Assembly (NCBI GenBank): GCA_964392385.1
Contig: CAYMPR010000021.1
Span: forward strand, 1-17,809
DNA length: 17,809 bases
Direction of reading: 5' to 3'
DNA from: MWEH01 sp964392385
GTDB taxonomy: Bacteria > Bacillota > Clostridia > Christensenellales > DTU072
Shown: positions 15,408 to 17,809 of the stretch, in pieces
How the letters are laid out: every line of letters begins with the position of its first letter
Numbering within the stretch: the first letter of the stretch is position 1
The notes under the pieces: model-generated
Database searches by the model: none
What the model was told of the DNA's origin: nothing
Seen by the model: the letters and a program-made list of their open reading frames with translations, nothing else
Made by a program: the position numbers and the translations under genes

Positions 15408-16298
15408 CTATACTCGTTTAAGCATCATAATAGAGCCGTTTGGATTATTCGGGATACTTTCGCTATATTCAATATATCCGGGTAGAGCTGGTAGAATTTT
15501 TCTAATTAGTGCACTAGTATTTTTGCACTCGTAATTTTCTGGAACAAAATCGCTAAATTGCTTTTTCATTTTGCTGGCAATTTGACTATATAGGGCAACT
15601 CCAGTGTCTTCCATAGCGCCTTCAATAATTTCGATTAAAGCCTTCAGTTGGTTTGCAGGGATAACAGCCTTAGGGGTTGTTACCTTTTTGGCATGTTTTT
15701 TCTCAGGTAATTTCTCATCTACCTTCTTTACGATAGGAGCTAGAACTACTTCTTTTTTTACATCCTCTATTTTTTTAGTTATTGTGATGATCGGAGTTTC
15801 TATTTCTTCCTTCTCAACCTCATCAATTGATTCACCTAGATAGATAAACTCCGTAAAAGCATTCACAAATTCCTGTATTGCCCTTTCTCTATCGCCCATA
15901 CCGATAACTTCTTTGTTGTTTTCTCTTAGTTCCTGTGCGAGTCTAGTAAAATCACTATCATTGCTCACAATACAAAAGGTATTCACATATGGCTTTTCAA
16001 ATAATATTTTCATCGCGATAATTGTCAAAGTTATATCTGATGTATTTTTCCCACTAACATAGCTAAAAGACTGGACCGCTGTCATTGAGTAATTATTCGC
16101 CTCTTTTCTCCATCCTTCTACTTGTTTTGTGCGATTTGTAATCTGCGTGGTTTTTGCCCCTGTGATTTTTGTCCAATCTGCAACAAGTGTCTTTACAACC
16201 ACTGTTCCTTTTGCTGCCATTGTTCCAATTATTTGCTTAACATTTTTAAAACTAACATTTTCAGCATCAATTAGTATTGCTATTTTCTTTTCTTCCAT
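15408..16298 (-). CDS. NYN-domain putative RNase with C-terminal LOTUS/OST-HTH-like domain
   Basis: 296-residue protein. Residues 5-155 form a NYN (PIN-like) nuclease domain: AILIDAENV (D11), NTSDITL (D88) and SNDSDFTRL (D114, D116) supply the acidic metal site. A charged Lys/Glu-rich linker spans about 158-212. Residues 213-296 (LKALIEIIEGAMEDTGVALYSQIASKMKKQFSDF and on) look like an OST-HTH/LOTUS domain, a winged-helix RNA-binding module often joined to NYN. The start is ATG 16298, behind AAAGGAAG at 6 bases. An in-frame GTG at 16340 would add 14 lysine-rich residues but has no clear ribosome site. Stop is TAG. Probably a cytoplasmic RNA-processing or decay enzyme (LabA-like group); target unknown. 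It stands alone. Confidence 0.85.
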   Translation of the reverse strand: MEEKKIAILIDAENVSFKNVKQIIGTMAAKGTVVVKTLVADWTKITGAKTTQITNRTKQVEGWRKEANNYSMTAVQSFSYVSGKNTSDITLTIIAMKILFEKPYVNTFCIVSNDSDFTRLAQELRENNKEVIGMGDRERAIQEFVNAFTEFIYLGESIDEVEKEEIETPIITITKKIEDVKKEVVLAPIVKKVDEKLPEKKHAKKVTTPKAVIPANQLKALIEIIEGAMEDTGVALYSQIASKMKKQFSDFVPENYECKNTSALIRKILPALPGYIEYSESIPNNPNGSIMMLKRV

Positions 16299-16354
16299 TT
16301 TTTCTTCCTTTATTCTTTTATTAGGAATGATTTTCCTCACTCCAAATTAATTAT

Positions 16355-16360
16355 ATTATA
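16355..16360 (-). promoter_or_regulatory. Candidate -10 box for the NYN gene
   Basis: TATAAT on the minus strand, about 57 bases before the ATG, with an overlapping second TATAAT at 16350-16355. No convincing -35 box is seen at 16-18 bases, so this is tentative. Confidence 0.35.
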
Positions 16361-16417
16361 CTTCAGTTTTGGCTTCATTTTTTATATTATCGTTAGAATG
16401 AGGTTTTTCGCCAAATT

Positions 16418-16605
16418 CCATAGTAGTTAAATTATCCTTTCATAACGGCCATATCCTTTTTTATCATTGTAAAAAGAGGCGTTGGCTAATGTCAATAGTA
16501 GTTAAAATATCCTTTCATAACGGACATAACTTTTTTTATCATTGTTAGATAGAGGCTTTGGCTAATGTCCATAGTAGTTATATTATATTTCCATATTGGC
16601 TTCCT
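16418..16605. repeat. 75-76 bp tandem direct repeat, two full and one partial copy
   Basis: Copy A 16418-16492 (75 bases) and copy B 16493-16568 (76 bases) are about 85% identical by eye. Both hold ATAGTAGTTAAA, ATCCTTTCATAACGG, TTTTTTATCATTGT and TTGGCTAATGT. A third copy begins at 16569 (CCATAGTAGTTATATTAT) and fades after about 35 bases, inside the 3' end of the phosphoesterase gene. The sequence at 16345-16417 aligns loosely as a decayed earlier copy. Together with the remaining bases this accounts for nearly all of the 284-base gap between the NYN and phosphoesterase genes. Confidence 0.85.
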
Positions 16606-17809
16606 CTTTTGGATAAAGAGTAATGTATTTATCTTGATAGAAATTCTCTGTATATGAATTCCATTTCCCTGTATCTTCGGTTTCTATAATGGTGCATCCC
16701 CTCTGAAATCCTTTATTTAAGGAAGGTTTTAATGAGGTGTATCTAATACTTTTGCTATATGAGAGCCTTATACCCATATATTCTATCGAGAAATCGTTGA
16801 TATGCTCATGCCCACAAAATATTCCCTTAGTCGAACCTTTAGCGAGAATGCTTTCAAACATATTATCCTCTTCTCCTTGAGCATAACACACTTCTTCTAG
16901 TTTATCGCCATAAAAATATGTAACATTTAGGGTATTACTTAATCCATTCCTCTCGTATTCATCCCAAGCATCATCATATTCCTTCAAAGGAATGTGCATA
17001 AAAAGTAAAGATGGGACTATTAAATAATCATCGGGATGAGCAGTCAAATTACGAATATCGGCATTTTCTAGTGCGTTTGCATTATAATTATTTAATTCTG
17101 TAATAATATTTTCGTACCAAATAATTTGATCCTCGTGAATATGGTCATAATCACCTAACGGTTTCACATAGTCATTTGAATCCATAGTTATAATTGCTTG
17201 AGTGATGACTCCTTCAAAATTTACAACTTTTATTACATTGTTACCAAAACCATAAATATCTTCTGGACCTCTTAAAAATAGGCAATAATTAAAATTCGCG
17301 TCATTGATATAATCGCTTAAATATTCTCTAGTTCTTAGTGTCCCAGGCTCAGTGTCGTGATTTCCAAAAGTAAATGTCCAATATACGCCTAATTTTTCAA
17401 GTAATGCAAAAAAAACTTTGTATGCATCAAGATTATCGACTGCAACGCCAGAAACAATCGTAGCTTGTACGATATCTCCTGTAGCTATTAGTAAATCAGG
17501 CTTTTCCGCCAAAACCATCGCGGCAACAGCATTTAAAACAGCTTTATCAAAATTTGGATAAAATGTACTTCCTCTCAAATGTAAATCAGTTATTTGCATA
17601 ATTTTAATGCCTGAATTTGATGTAAATGTCCAATATCCATCCTCAGCAATTTCTGGTACTAGCCTATCTTCTGGATATTCCACACTATAGAAAGATCTAG
17701 CGTAATTTGTTATGTTATTTACAGCTATCTTGTTTATTCCAAAAATGATTCCAACAAAAGCGATGAATGTAAGTACTGCGATTAATAAAGCACTAGTTAT
17801 GCGCTTAAA
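16583..17809 (-). CDS. Membrane-anchored metallophosphoesterase (5' end outside window)
   Basis: Calcineurin-like phosphoesterase with a complete metal site. Counting 408 visible residues from the window edge: DLH (D75, H77), GD (D112), GNHD (N150, H151, D152), MH (H272) and GHEH (H334, H336). An in-frame GTG at 17683 could be taken as the start, but the frame stays open to base 17809 with no stop and no ATG. The added 42 residues hold a basic KR followed by a hydrophobic helix (about residues 5-25, ITSALLIAVLTFIAFVGIIF), a signal anchor or signal peptide. The catalytic domain therefore probably faces outside the membrane. The nearest relatives I recognise are purple-acid-phosphatase-29-like bacterial phosphoesterases; substrate unknown. 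The last codons overlap the tandem repeat. Confidence 0.88.
   Translation of the reverse strand, partial: FKRITSALLIAVLTFIAFVGIIFGINKIAVNNITNYARSFYSVEYPEDRLVPEIAEDGYWTFTSNSGIKIMQITDLHLRGSTFYPNFDKAVLNAVAAMVLAEKPDLLIATGDIVQATIVSGVAVDNLDAYKVFFALLEKLGVYWTFTFGNHDTEPGTLRTREYLSDYINDANFNYCLFLRGPEDIYGFGNNVIKVVNFEGVITQAIITMDSNDYVKPLGDYDHIHEDQIIWYENIITELNNYNANALENADIRNLTAHPDDYLIVPSLLFMHIPLKEYDDAWDEYERNGLSNTLNVTYFYGDKLEEVCYAQGEEDNMFESILAKGSTKGIFCGHEHINDFSIEYMGIRLSYSKSIRYTSLKPSLNKGFQRGCTIIETEDTGKWNSYTENFYQDKYITLYPKEEANMEI

Noticed and set aside
16299..16340. GTG start at 16340 for the NYN gene
   Set aside because: No clear ribosome site, while ATG 16298 has AAAGGAAG at good spacing and begins right before the NYN core.
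16418..16605. CRISPR array
   Set aside because: The repeated unit is 75-76 bases with no short constant repeat alternating with unique spacers; it is a plain tandem duplication.

Overview
The window is AT-rich, uses the standard stop codons (TAA, TAG and TGA all end genes), has strong purine-rich ribosome binding sites and carries a T-box leader. Together these point to a low-GC Gram-positive bacterium (Bacillota/Firmicutes). It is not a code-4 mollicute, because TGA is used as a stop. Nothing here fixes the genus. No phage, IS element, CRISPR array, tRNA or rRNA was seen.

Left part (1-5857, + strand): an apparent operon runs aspS (3' end only), gatC, gatA, gatB, glnN. gatC/gatA and gatA/gatB overlap by 8 and 11 bases, glnN follows gatB by 30 bases, and a clear two-way hairpin terminator closes it. 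AspRS and GatCAB form the two-step route to Asn-tRNA(Asn) (or Gln-tRNA if a suitable GluRS exists). The type III glutamine synthetase makes the glutamine that GatCAB uses as amide donor, so the operon has a coherent logic.

Middle (5889-8610): a minus-strand PHP-domain phosphoesterase with a TTG start, a plus-strand fusion of a glycerophosphodiester phosphodiesterase with a C_GCAxxG_C_C cysteine-rich domain, and a minus-strand PPC/DUF296 protein.

Sugar region (8677-13443): an AGE-family sugar epimerase and a GPH-family transporter on the minus strand face a second GPH-family transporter on the plus strand. The 215-base divergent gap holds back-to-back promoters whose -35 boxes overlap, centred on a near-perfect 23-bp palindrome. 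This looks like one operator controlling both directions. The two transporters differ at the aspartates that bind the coupling cation in MelB. The substrate cannot be read from the sequence, and no regulator gene is present in the window.

Tryptophan unit (13518-15308, minus): a stand-alone TrpB2-type tryptophan synthase beta chain follows a full T-box leader with a TGG specifier, a UGGC tRNA-end-binding bulge and an intrinsic terminator. The leader should sense uncharged tRNA(Trp). Three small tetraloop-type hairpins lie between the terminator and the start codon.

Right end (15408-17809, minus): a NYN-domain putative RNase with a C-terminal LOTUS/OST-HTH-like domain, a degenerate 75-76 bp tandem repeat, and a membrane-anchored metallophosphoesterase that runs off the window edge. 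The repeat array extends into the 3' end of the phosphoesterase gene and, in degraded form, to the promoter region of the NYN gene.
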